Shown here piece after piece: positions 12,510 through 20,832 of a stretch of DNA of 21,011 nucleotides. The stretch comes from an uncultured Acetatifactor sp. (lineage in GTDB: Bacteria; Bacillota; Clostridia; Lachnospirales; Lachnospiraceae), in contig CAJUFO010000079.1 in NCBI GenBank assembly GCA_910585615.1, forward strand, positions 1-21,011, given 5' to 3'. Under the pieces are notes generated by a model. The model was given only the letters and a program-made list of their open reading frames with translations. It did not search any database and had not been told where the DNA came from. Both the position numbers and the translations under genes were made by a program. The first letter of the stretch is position 1. Every line of letters begins with the position of its first letter.

Positions 12510-13454
12510 GTGTCAAAATCCAGAGCAACTATAGGAACGCAGCGGCGAAAGGAACTTCGCAGACAGCTGAAAAGGAATTACAGCCTGTATTTTTTTCTGC
12601 TGCCTGCAGCGGCTCTCATCGGCATTTTCTGCTATGCGCCCATGTATGGCATATTGATGGCCTTTCAGAACTACTCCCCGGCAAAGGGTATCCTGGGCAG
12701 CGCCTGGGTCGGACTGAAATGGTTCCGCACCTTTTTCGAGATGCCCCGCTTCTGGCAGATTGTAAAGAACACCCTTACCGTAAGCCTCTATTCCCTGGTG
12801 GCGGGATTCCCTGTCCCCATCCTGCTGGCCTTGATGGTAAATAGTGTAAAAAATACCAGATTCAGGAAATTGACCCAGACCGTCACCTATATGCCGCACT
12901 TCATATCCACAGTGGTATTGGTGGGCATGCTGTCCTCCTTCCTGTCTCCCAGATCCGGCTTTCTGAATCAGCTCATCGCCGCGCTGGGCGGGCCGGAGGG
13001 CCTCTATTATATGGGCAGCGCGAAAGCGTTCCCCCACCTCTATGTGTGGTCCGGCATCTGGCAAAACATGGGCTGGAACTCCATCATATATCTTGCCGCT
13101 CTGTCAGCAGTGGATCAGGAGCTCCACGAAGCCGCCATGGTAGACGGTGCCGGTAAACTGAAAAGGATCCTGCACATCGACCTGCCCGCCATCCTTCCCA
13201 CGATGGTCATCCTTCTCATCATGAACGCCGGGAGCATCATGAGCATCGGCTACGAAAAAGTCTACCTGATGCAGAACGACCTGAACGTCACTGCCGCTGA
13301 GGTCATCTCCACTTATGTATACAAAATCGGCCTGGGGCAGCAGCAGTACAGCTACTCCGCCGCCATCGGCCTGTTCAACAATGGGATCAACTTCATTCTG
13401 TTGATCATCGTAAATAAGATTTGCAAAAAGATATCCGGCTCCAGCCTTTGGTAG
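12510..13454 (+). CDS. sugar ABC transporter permease, LplB/YteP type
   Basis: The product is 314 aa, starting at GTG 12510 with AGGAGG 7 nt upstream. It is a membrane permease of the carbohydrate uptake class 1 family. Six helices are visible. The N-terminal region LYFFLLPAAALIGIFCYAPMYG is followed by GILMAFQNYSPAKG, typical of LplB/YteP. The cytoplasmic EAA loop that contacts the ATPase reads EAAMVDGAGKLKRILHIDLP from residue 208. It pairs with the next gene as a heterodimer. No ATPase gene is in the operon, so it probably uses a shared MsmK/MsmX-type ATPase encoded elsewhere. It is expected to be activated by the divergent AraC-type regulator. Confidence 0.95.
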   Translation: MSKSRATIGTQRRKELRRQLKRNYSLYFFLLPAAALIGIFCYAPMYGILMAFQNYSPAKGILGSAWVGLKWFRTFFEMPRFWQIVKNTLTVSLYSLVAGFPVPILLALMVNSVKNTRFRKLTQTVTYMPHFISTVVLVGMLSSFLSPRSGFLNQLIAALGGPEGLYYMGSAKAFPHLYVWSGIWQNMGWNSIIYLAALSAVDQELHEAAMVDGAGKLKRILHIDLPAILPTMVILLIMNAGSIMSIGYEKVYLMQNDLNVTAAEVISTYVYKIGLGQQQYSYSAAIGLFNNGINFILLIIVNKICKKISGSSLW

Positions 13455-13511
13455 GAGAGTCTGGAAGCACTTTTGGACGAAAGCCCCATGGAGCGGGCGC
13501 GAGGTATGATC

Positions 13512-14444
13512 ATGAAGACATATAAACGCACAAATATCTCCCCAGCCGCGAAAAAACGACGGCGCTTCACACAGGATACCCTGTTCGACCTGATTGTGTC
13601 ACTGCTTCTGACATTTATTATCTGCGCCTGCGCATACCCGATCTGGTTTGTGCTGGTGGCCTCTTTTTCGGATCCCGCCTATGTAAACAGCGGAAATATG
13701 CTGTTTTGGCCCAAGGGCTTTACCCTTCTGGGGTATCGGAAGGTATTTGAGGATTCCCGGATATGGATTGGATATGGCAATACGCTGCTCTATACCCTGG
13801 GCGGGACCGCGCTGGGCACATTGATCACGATGATGGCGGGCTATGCCCTGTCAAGAAAGGAGCTCCCTTTCCGAAACCTCCTCATGGGGTACTTCGTATT
13901 CACCATGTATTTCAGCGGCGGGCTGATTCCTTTCTATATGGTCATCAAGAAGCTGTCGCTGACCAACACCCGGACGCTGATGGTCATCATCAGCACGGTG
14001 GCCGTCTATAACATCATCATCACCCGCTCTTTTCTGGAAAGCAATCTCCCGGAGGAGCTGCGGGATGCCGCCAGGGTGGACGGATGCGGGAATGTACGGT
14101 TTTTCGCCAAAATCGTGCTTCCCCTTTCCAGGGCAATCATTGCTGTGCTGGTTCTTTATATCGCTGTAGCCTACTGGGATTCCTACTTCAATCCCATGAT
14201 TTTCCTGACGGACAGATCCAAGTATCCCCTGGCTGTCTATCTGCGGGAGATCCTGCTGACAGCCGGAACCGGAGCCGCCAATTCCGTGGCTTCCGATGCC
14301 GAGTCCGCCCAAAGGCTCCAGACCATGGTACAAGTGATAAAATACGGGGTCATCGTGGTCTCCACACTGCCTATCGTCTGTGTCTATCCCTTCCTACAGA
14401 AATATTTCATGAAGGGTGTCATGATCGGTTCCATCAAAGGCTGA
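13512..14444 (+). CDS. sugar ABC transporter permease, YtcP/CarB type
   Basis: The product is 310 aa. ATG 13512 is preferred because GAGGT lies 6 nt upstream; in-frame starts from 13473 have no such site. It is the second permease of the heterodimer, with six helices beginning DLIVSLLLTFIICACAYPIW. The characteristic FSGGLIPFYMVIKKLSLTNT segment (about 134-153) follows, and a divergent EAA loop ELRDAARVDGCGNVRFF begins near 182. An imperfect hairpin (ATACC/GGTAT) lies between this gene and the binding protein, a common position for differential mRNA stability. Substrate specificity comes from the binding protein. Confidence 0.95.
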   Translation: MKTYKRTNISPAAKKRRRFTQDTLFDLIVSLLLTFIICACAYPIWFVLVASFSDPAYVNSGNMLFWPKGFTLLGYRKVFEDSRIWIGYGNTLLYTLGGTALGTLITMMAGYALSRKELPFRNLLMGYFVFTMYFSGGLIPFYMVIKKLSLTNTRTLMVIISTVAVYNIIITRSFLESNLPEELRDAARVDGCGNVRFFAKIVLPLSRAIIAVLVLYIAVAYWDSYFNPMIFLTDRSKYPLAVYLREILLTAGTGAANSVASDAESAQRLQTMVQVIKYGVIVVSTLPIVCVYPFLQKYFMKGVMIGSIKG

Positions 14445-14517
14445 TACCTTTGCCACAAAAGGCTGGTATATATCAAAAAACAGTAACTACAGAACAGATT
14501 AAGGAGGTAGAAGGAAT

Positions 14518-16164
14518 ATGAAAAAGAAAATGCTTTCACTGCTTTTGGCAGCGGCGCTGCTTACAGCAAGCGGCTGCAGCAATCAATCGAATCCGTCGCC
14601 CCAGGCATCGTCCGATGACGCGCCCGCGTCCCAGGACATGTCTCAGCCGGATTCCGGTCAGGAGGCGCCCCCGGAAAAGACCACCTTCAAGGTGGCCGTA
14701 ATCCTCCATCCCCTGAACAAGGACGAGGACATCAACAACAAAGAAATCTACAGGCTGGCGGAAGAAGCCACTGGCGTCCATATTGAATGGATTCCGATTT
14801 CATCCGCGGATGCCGGAGACAAGGTGAACATCATGCTGGCCTCCGACCTGCCGGATGCCTTCCTGGGGCTGGTCGGGGAGACCCAGATTGCCAACAACAT
14901 GGATTCCTTCGCCAATCTCGCGGAAGGAGATCTGCTGAAAACCTATGCCCCCCATGTGTATGCCGATTACGAGACGATCCATGGCGGGCTGGACTCCCTG
15001 ACCTGGCCGGACGGCTCCATCCGCTCCCTGATGACCGGGCGACAGACCAGTTACGAAAATGATGCCATGGGAATCATGTACATGAACAAGGCCTGGCTGG
15101 ACAAAGCCGGAAAATCCATCCCCACCACGACGGAGGAATTCCTGGATGTCCTCAGGGCCTTCCGCGACGGAGACATGAACGGCAACGGGGACGCTGCGGA
15201 TGAAATCCCTTTCGAGCCCTCCCAGAGCGACTGGTGCTCCCAGATCATGAATGCCGCCAATCCCTGGGGCATTGCAGGCACGGAAGCATCCGATGCCTCC
15301 GCTTACAAAATGGTACGGGACGGCAAGGTCGTCGGTACGATAAACACGCCTGAATTCCGGAGCTTTCTGGAATTCTCCCACCAGATGATCGAAGAGGGGC
15401 TCCTGGATATGGAATCCTTCTCTCAGACCTCGGAGCAGTACTACGCAAAGCTGAAAGGCGGCCTGGTAGGCTGTTACTATTCCTGGACTCCAAACAGCGA
15501 CATGAGCGATGATGCGGCGGCGGACTATGTGCCGGTGGGCCCTATCCAGGCACCCGATGGACCCGGATACGTGAAAACGGGGGCGCAGGATCAGCTGGCG
15601 GCAAACCTTACCGGTTTTGCGATTACCAGCCAATGCGCGGACATCCCCCGGCTTCTGGAATGGTGGGACTATATGTCCAGCACCACGGAGCTGAAATACA
15701 TCTCCCGCTTCGGCGTTCAGGGCGGTGCGTGGGATATCGATGACAATGGGGAGATCTATGAGAAGATTCCCGATGGCCTGACGGATGATTTCACCATCGA
15801 AGATTACAAGTATACCTATGCAATGGCCGATTACGGCCCCCTCATCCTGAAAAGCGAAAACGCAAATGTGCTGGAGGATGTCGCCTGGACATCCTGGTAC
15901 CGGATCCAAAGCGTAGATGTGGTGCATGATTACTGCATCCCTGTAGAGAATCAGATTCCCACGCGCTTCGTTGACCCGGAGAAGACCGCGGAAAGGACTT
16001 TCATCGAAACCGAGCTGTTCTCATACATCAAAAATTTCACGGCCACAAGCATATTGGAGGGCTTTGACGACGCTGCCTGGGATGCCCATCTGGAACAGCT
16101 GGAAGCGCTGCAGTACAGCACCTGGCTGCAATGGTATCAAGATCTGTTGGACAAAAAATTCTGA
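14518..16164 (+). CDS. lipoprotein solute-binding protein of sugar ABC transporter
   Basis: The product is 548 aa, starting at ATG 14518 behind AAGGAGG. A signal peptide with a lipobox (LLTASGC, acylated cysteine C20) is followed by a Ser/Pro/Gln-rich linker to about 60. The long binding domain is typical of the LplA/YtcQ group of oligosaccharide-binding proteins (about 500-560 aa). The stretch DVLRAFRDGDMNGNGDAADEIPF at about 210-232 (split here as FRDGDMNGNGDAADE) is the calcium-loop-like insertion common in this group. The mature protein is anchored outside the membrane and hands a glycan to the two permeases. Size suggests an oligosaccharide rather than a monosaccharide. Confidence 0.95.
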   Translation: MKKKMLSLLLAAALLTASGCSNQSNPSPQASSDDAPASQDMSQPDSGQEAPPEKTTFKVAVILHPLNKDEDINNKEIYRLAEEATGVHIEWIPISSADAGDKVNIMLASDLPDAFLGLVGETQIANNMDSFANLAEGDLLKTYAPHVYADYETIHGGLDSLTWPDGSIRSLMTGRQTSYENDAMGIMYMNKAWLDKAGKSIPTTTEEFLDVLRAFRDGDMNGNGDAADEIPFEPSQSDWCSQIMNAANPWGIAGTEASDASAYKMVRDGKVVGTINTPEFRSFLEFSHQMIEEGLLDMESFSQTSEQYYAKLKGGLVGCYYSWTPNSDMSDDAAADYVPVGPIQAPDGPGYVKTGAQDQLAANLTGFAITSQCADIPRLLEWWDYMSSTTELKYISRFGVQGGAWDIDDNGEIYEKIPDGLTDDFTIEDYKYTYAMADYGPLILKSENANVLEDVAWTSWYRIQSVDVVHDYCIPVENQIPTRFVDPEKTAERTFIETELFSYIKNFTATSILEGFDDAAWDAHLEQLEALQYSTWLQWYQDLLDKKF

Positions 16165-16195
16165 ATTCCCAAAATAAGCCAAGAAGGAGGGAGCC

Positions 16196-17425
16196 ATGGG
16201 GCTGCCGCAGAATCGAACGGATGCGGCAGCTCCATCACAAATTGACCGAATGAATATCAAGCAAGCAATCGGGATGGATGGGGCAAAGAAAGATTACCTT
16301 CTCTATCCGGCAGCGATTCCGCCCCATGAAAAATCAGACTATATCGTAGATGTGCTCTTTGACCGATTCCGCTACCACAGCGGCGAAGGGGACATGTGGC
16401 CACTGACCTGGGCGGAGGACGATATCATCTATGCGGGTGCCGGAGACAACAAGGGATGCCCCATGAATCTGTGGCGCATCCAGACACTGCGCTTTTCTCC
16501 CTCCGCCCTGACCAACACCGGCCAATGGAGCATGGATATGATCAATCCTCAGCCGATACCTTTGTCAAAATACTGCCAAAATCCAAAGGCACCCTATGTA
16601 AAGCCCTCTGGCCTTCTGGATATCAAAGGCGTATTATATCTCAGCATAGAGGCGCAGAATTATGGAAATAATCCTCTTTTCTGCAGGCAGCAGAACCTGA
16701 ATGGCTGGATTGTAAAATCCATGGACGGAGGCAGGACCTTCGACCCGGACACCACGCCCTGCCACTTTTTCGAAGGCAGGCTGTCCTCCTGCCACTTTCT
16801 GCAGTTCGGAAGGGGATATTCCGGTGCGCGGGACAACTTCGTATATGCCTATTTCCCCTGCGACCTGGAGGATGGCTGCAGCTATTGGGAGAACAATGAC
16901 GCTCTGCTTTTGGGGCGGGTCCCCGCCGACAGGCTGACCCATCGCGAAGCCTGGGAATTCTATTGCGGCGCGGATCCCTTCCATCCTGCCTGGAGCCATG
17001 ACGGTGAAAAGGCCGCTCCTGTATTTTCTTATTATAAAATGACCGGCGCCAACCACGTAGCATATAATCCCGGCATCGGCAGATACCTGATGGGAAACTA
17101 TGGTTTCGTGGATGAAGACCTGCGCCCGCGCCCCGTACACCAGATGCGCTATCCGGAATCCCATCTCAGTCAGCTCACCTTATTTGAAGCCCCTCAGCCC
17201 TGGGGGCCCTGGCGGTTATTCTATCGAAACGACAACTGGGGCACCTATGGCGATTATCAGCCCAATTTCCCCACCAAATGGATGACAGCGGACGGGTGCA
17301 TCGTCTACATGGTCTCCTCCGGCTCCTGGGATGACTATAATTTCGTAGTACAGAAGTTGGCACTCAAGACAAAAGGGAATCCCGATTTTCCGGAAGCGGC
17401 CAGGCATTTCCGATACCAGCCCTGA
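16196..17425 (+). CDS. cytoplasmic beta-propeller protein, DUF4185-like, probable glycosidase
   Basis: The product is 409 aa, starting at ATG 16196 with GGAGG 5 nt upstream, 31 nt after the binding-protein gene. Repeated blade-like segments carry aromatic and acidic residues: GDMWPLTWAEDDIIYAGAGD (about 64-83), WIVKSMDGGRTF with an Asp-box-like SMDGGRTF, GARDNFVYAYFP and YFKMTG-like YYKMTGANHVAYNPG, then WGPWRLFYRNDNWG. This resembles DUF4185 and related five-bladed propellers, some of which are arabinan-degrading enzymes (GH183). No signal peptide is present, so it would act on sugars after import. Family is assigned by eye; catalytic residues are not identified and a lyase or non-enzymatic role cannot be excluded. 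Confidence 0.88.
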   Translation: MGLPQNRTDAAAPSQIDRMNIKQAIGMDGAKKDYLLYPAAIPPHEKSDYIVDVLFDRFRYHSGEGDMWPLTWAEDDIIYAGAGDNKGCPMNLWRIQTLRFSPSALTNTGQWSMDMINPQPIPLSKYCQNPKAPYVKPSGLLDIKGVLYLSIEAQNYGNNPLFCRQQNLNGWIVKSMDGGRTFDPDTTPCHFFEGRLSSCHFLQFGRGYSGARDNFVYAYFPCDLEDGCSYWENNDALLLGRVPADRLTHREAWEFYCGADPFHPAWSHDGEKAAPVFSYYKMTGANHVAYNPGIGRYLMGNYGFVDEDLRPRPVHQMRYPESHLSQLTLFEAPQPWGPWRLFYRNDNWGTYGDYQPNFPTKWMTADGCIVYMVSSGSWDDYNFVVQKLALKTKGNPDFPEAARHFRYQP

Positions 17426-17455
17426 CCATCCGGACCGGATTGTATGCCCATCCTC

Positions 17456-17486
17456 TCTGCCGTGCTATGCCACAGGGCACGGCAGA
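17456..17486. terminator. hairpin after the sugar-uptake operon
   Basis: A perfect 10-bp stem TCTGCCGTGC/GCACGGCAGA with an 11-nt loop lies 30 nt after the stop of the propeller gene and between two converging genes. Neither side has a T-run, so any termination would be weak or Rho-dependent. Confidence 0.4.
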
Positions 17487-17585
17487 AAATCTGTGCAGTA
17501 TGCAGTCCTCATCAATCCGGCGGCTCACCTGCCATTCCATGTGCGCGGCAAAATGTCCACAGGGGCTGGAAGTGTATCTATAAAA

Positions 17586-17969
17586 TCAGGGGACGATCTT
17601 CAGAATGAATCCGATGCCTCCCACGCTGCATCCCGCATCCAGCTTGCTATTATAGTCCATGTTCGTGATGATAAGGGTGTTTCCCTCTGCCTGGCAGTTT
17701 CCGTTCCAGCTGTCCTGCAGCGTGATATCGCCTTCAAATGTCAGGGTGATTTTCCAGCCCTCCCGGGCTGCGTCCGCAGAGTTGCCTACACCTCCCGCCT
17801 CTCCGGCCTCCGTACCTGCTCCTCCCGCTTCTGTGCCTGCCCCTCCGGCCTCCTCCCGACCAGCCTGCGGGGGCAGAGCCTCTTCTGTTCCCGCACCTGC
17901 CCCTCCGCAGCCCGTTGCACAGCATATCCCTATCAGCATCACAAGGCCGCAGATTATAATCCTCCTCAT
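17586..17969 (-). CDS. small lipoprotein with partial CBM2-like C-terminus
   Basis: The product is 127 aa from ATG 17969 (GGAGG 9 nt upstream). ATG 18011, 14 codons earlier, has an equally good GGGAGGG and is a real alternative, giving an unusually long n-region. The signal peptide RRIIICGLVMLIGICCATGC ends at a lipobox cysteine (C21). A low-complexity Gly/Ala/Glu linker repeats GGAGTEA about three times (to about 68). The C-terminal 55 residues, GWKITLTFEGDI, SWNG, GNTLIITNMDYNSKLDAG and GIGFIL, match the second half of a family 2 carbohydrate-binding module. The first half, including early strands, is missing. It is probably anchored outside the cell. Position beside a glycan-uptake operon fits, but with no enzyme domain its role is unclear. 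Confidence 0.7.
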   Translation of the reverse strand: MRRIIICGLVMLIGICCATGCGGAGAGTEEALPPQAGREEAGGAGTEAGGAGTEAGEAGGVGNSADAAREGWKITLTFEGDITLQDSWNGNCQAEGNTLIITNMDYNSKLDAGCSVGGIGFILKIVP

Positions 17970-18080
17970 GGCATCCGTCCTCCATCTCCATATGCTTTTC
18001 CAGGCAGCCATAGTTTTCCCTCCCCATATAACAGAACACCCCTGATTGTACCGCATACCTTCCGATATGGCCCTAAGTCC

Positions 18081-18110
18081 TTGACAGCCCGCGGCCCCAT
18101 GTCTTATGAT
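18081..18110 (+). promoter_or_regulatory. promoter of the aldose-epimerase gene
   Basis: TTGACA (18081-18086), an 18-nt spacer and TATGAT (18105-18110) lie 34 nt before the start codon. This gives the gene its own transcription start, separate from the sugar operon. Confidence 0.65.
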
Positions 18111-18143
18111 ATTGGTAACAGAAAATCGCAGAAGGAGGACGCT

Positions 18144-19025
18144 ATGTCACTTTACGAATTGAAAAACCAAGAAATTTCCATCGCGGTGGAAAGCCTTGGC
18201 GCGGAGCTGAAATCCCTGAAGAAGCTGGATACCGGCACGGAATACATGTGGTGTGCGGACGCCAGGTACTGGAACCGCACCTCCCCCATCCTGTTCCCCT
18301 TCGTGGGAAGCGCCAAAGACAAGAAATACCGCACCAAGGGGCAGACCTACTCCATGACCCAGCACGGCTTCGCAAGGGACATGGAATTCGAGCTGCTCTC
18401 CCGGACGGAGACTGAGCTCTGGTTCGGCCTGGGCTCCAATGAGGAGACCCTGGAGAAATACCCCTACGCCTTCTTCCTGAAGCTGGGCTATCGCCTGGAG
18501 GGGAACAAAGTCGCCGTCCTGTGGCAGGTGGAGAATCCGGGCGCAGAACCCCTTCCCTTCTCCATCGGCGGACATCCCGCCTTCAACTGCCCCATCCGGG
18601 AGGGAGAGGCGCGCCACGACTATTTCCTGGACTTTGGCGACATAGCCCAGGTGAACAGCACCAGAATCAGCGAAAACGGGCTGGCCTTAAACGAGAGCGA
18701 TACCTATCCCCTGGACGGGGGCAGGCTGGCCCTCACGGACTGCCTCTTCGACCACGACGCGCTGGTCATCGAGGACAATCAGACGGCCACCGTCGCCCTC
18801 TGCAGGCCGGATAAGAGCAGCTATATAAAGGTCACCATGGACGCCCCCCTGTTCGGCGTATGGTCCCCCGCAGGCAGTCCCCCGGCCCCCTTCGTATGCA
18901 TCGAGCCCTGGCACGGCAGGTGCGACGGCGAGGACTTCACAGGAACCCTGGAGGAGCGCAAATGGGGCAACCAGATTGCTCCCGGGGAAGTCTGGAACGC
19001 CTCCTATACCATAGAAGTATCCTGA
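18144..19025 (+). CDS. aldose 1-epimerase-family protein (LacX-like)
   Basis: The product is 293 aa. ATG 18144 follows AGGAGG; the frame is open much further upstream, but those codons run through the promoter and are rejected. It has the galactose-mutarotase beta-sandwich fold, with the conserved histidines H74 (QHGFARD) and H144 (GGHPAFNCP) and the likely catalytic base E254 (IEPWHG). LacX-type members of this length probably interconvert anomers of aldoses or phosphosugars in the cytoplasm. Location just after a sugar-uptake locus fits sugar entry into metabolism, but it has its own promoter. The preferred substrate cannot be told. Confidence 0.93.
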   Translation: MSLYELKNQEISIAVESLGAELKSLKKLDTGTEYMWCADARYWNRTSPILFPFVGSAKDKKYRTKGQTYSMTQHGFARDMEFELLSRTETELWFGLGSNEETLEKYPYAFFLKLGYRLEGNKVAVLWQVENPGAEPLPFSIGGHPAFNCPIREGEARHDYFLDFGDIAQVNSTRISENGLALNESDTYPLDGGRLALTDCLFDHDALVIEDNQTATVALCRPDKSSYIKVTMDAPLFGVWSPAGSPPAPFVCIEPWHGRCDGEDFTGTLEERKWGNQIAPGEVWNASYTIEVS

Positions 19026-19244
19026 AATGCCCGGCCTTCCCGCAGCAGCCTGCCGGATATGTGCCTGATATGTGCGGCGCTTCCCGGGCTCCCGGCAGGT
19101 TCCGGGGAAGCTGACCCAATCTGTCTGAAAACAGCCTGAAATCAAATACCTCGCGGCATTCGCCAACTGGCCGTGCAAGCGCGGCCGCTTGGCTCATTGC
19201 TCGCGGGAATAAAGTATACGATATGACGAAAAGGAGTTAGCAGC

Positions 19245-20687
19245 ATGGATAAGAACACGGCTAAAATCACGGAAATCAGGAACCTGTGCCAGGAAAAGCA
19301 GATCCGCATGATCGATTTCAAGATGACGGACATCGACGGCCGCTGGCGGCACATCACCATCCCGGTGGAGCGGTTCGGGGAGGACACCTTCACCTACGGC
19401 ATCGGCTTCGACGGCTCCAACTACGGCTATGCGCCCATCGAGAAGAGCGACATGGTGTTTCTGCCGGATTCTTCCACCGCCTACGTGGATCCCTTCGCCT
19501 CGGTGCCCACCCTGACCATGTGCGGCAATGTATGCACCATCGGCCAGGACGGGAACAGGCCCTTCGACCAGTACCCAAAGAACGTCAGCCTCCGCGCTGT
19601 GGAATACATGAAGGAAAGCGGCATCGCCGACCGCATGGTGATCGGACCCGAGTTCGAGTTCTATCTCTTCGACAGCGCCCGTTTTGAGGTGACTCCCAGA
19701 CAGTGCGGCTACCGCATCGACACCAGGCAGGCGGACTGGAACCACAGCCTGGACACCGCCGGTAACAATGGCTATGAGGTGTCCCACAAGGGCGGCTACC
19801 ACATCTCGGCTCCCCAGGACGTGGGCTACGACCTGCGCAGCCACATGTGCATGATGATGGAGGACTGGGGCGTCCGGGTGAAATACCACCACCACGAGGT
19901 GGGCGGCCCGGGCCAGATGGAGATCGAGGTGGAGCTGGACGACATGCCCGCAATGGCGGACAACACCATGATCGTCAAATACATCATCAAGAACCTGGCG
20001 GCCCAGGAGGGCAAGACCGCCACCTTCCTCCCCAAGCCCATCTACCAGGAGGCGGGCAGCGGCATGCACGTACATATGCTGCTGTTCAAAAACGGGCTGC
20101 CCCTGTTCTATGACGAGGAGGGGTATTCGGGGCTGAGCAGGACGGCCCATTATTTCATGGGCGGACTGCTGAAGCACATCGCCTCCCTGTGCGCCTTTAC
20201 CAATCCCTCCACCAATTCCTTCAAGCGCCTGGTGCCCGGCTTCGAGGCCCCGGTGACCGTGGGCTATGCCACCTCAAACCGCAGCGCGGTGATTCGGATT
20301 CCGGCCTATGCCAAGTCCCCGGAGACCAAGCGCTTCGAGCTGCGCAATCCGGATGCCACGGCCAACCCCTATTACGCCTACGCTGCGATCCTCATGGCCG
20401 GTCTGGACGGCATCGAGAACAAAATCGACCCGGCGGCAAACGGCTGGGGGCCTTACGACTTCAATCTCTATACCCTCTCACCGGAGGAGCAGAAGAAGAT
20501 CAAGGGGCTGCCCAAATCCCTGGACGAGGCCCTGGACGCCCTGGAGGCCGACCACGAATACCTTACAAAGGGCGGCGTGTTCCCCCAGAGGCTAATCGAT
20601 ATCTGGGTGGCCAGGAAACGGGCGGAGCTGCGGCAGATGGAGCAGATTCCCCATCCGGCGGAGTTCAATATGTACTATGACCTGTAA
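19245..20687 (+). CDS. glnA: type I glutamine synthetase
   Basis: The product is 480 aa. It makes glutamine from glutamate, ammonia and ATP, the main ammonia-assimilation step, as a cytoplasmic dodecamer. The family signature FDGSNYGYAPIEKSDM begins at 55, the metal and glutamate ligands are in GPEFEFYLFD (134-143), and the GSGMHVH loop (271-277) and NPDATANPYYAYA (368-380) are intact. NLYTL with Y409 corresponds to the tyrosine region adenylylated in GSI-beta enzymes, though modification in this host is not implied. ATG 19245 follows AAAGGAG. The 219-nt gap upstream holds an imperfect G+C-rich hairpin (about 19079-19111) but no promoter I trust, nor a recognisable GlnR site. Confidence 0.96.
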   Translation: MDKNTAKITEIRNLCQEKQIRMIDFKMTDIDGRWRHITIPVERFGEDTFTYGIGFDGSNYGYAPIEKSDMVFLPDSSTAYVDPFASVPTLTMCGNVCTIGQDGNRPFDQYPKNVSLRAVEYMKESGIADRMVIGPEFEFYLFDSARFEVTPRQCGYRIDTRQADWNHSLDTAGNNGYEVSHKGGYHISAPQDVGYDLRSHMCMMMEDWGVRVKYHHHEVGGPGQMEIEVELDDMPAMADNTMIVKYIIKNLAAQEGKTATFLPKPIYQEAGSGMHVHMLLFKNGLPLFYDEEGYSGLSRTAHYFMGGLLKHIASLCAFTNPSTNSFKRLVPGFEAPVTVGYATSNRSAVIRIPAYAKSPETKRFELRNPDATANPYYAYAAILMAGLDGIENKIDPAANGWGPYDFNLYTLSPEEQKKIKGLPKSLDEALDALEADHEYLTKGGVFPQRLIDIWVARKRAELRQMEQIPHPAEFNMYYDL

Positions 20688-20705
20688 TCATTATGGAAAA
20701 GAAGT

Positions 20706-20748
20706 GGCCGGGAACGGGCAGAGCGCCTGTCCCCGGCCTTTTGCTTTT
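20706..20748 (+). terminator. intrinsic terminator of glnA, possibly bidirectional
   Basis: GGCCGGG-(A)ACGGGC pairs with GCCTGT-CCCCGGCC around a 5-nt loop, followed by TTTTGCTTTT, 19 nt after the glnA stop. On the other strand the stem is followed by ACTTCTTTTCC, so it may also end the converging LysM gene. Confidence 0.85.
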
Positions 20749-20832
20749 GTATTTCCGGAAAATATTTCTCCATGCCCCATCTCTGAGCCGTCAGCCGCAG
20801 CGCCCCCAGGGCACACTGTATAAACCCGGAAA

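Noticed and set aside
14800..15927. 375-codon minus-strand open frame
   Set aside because: Antisense of the binding-protein gene, which has a signal peptide, ribosome site and clear family; the antisense product has no recognisable motif.
17493..18143. Upstream in-frame extension of the aldose-epimerase gene
   Set aside because: It crosses the TTGACA/TATGAT promoter and lies opposite the lipoprotein gene; ATG 18144 has AGGAGG and a family-typical N-terminus.
19194..20177. 327-codon minus-strand open frame
   Set aside because: Antisense of glutamine synthetase; His/Val-rich shadow of the codon pattern.
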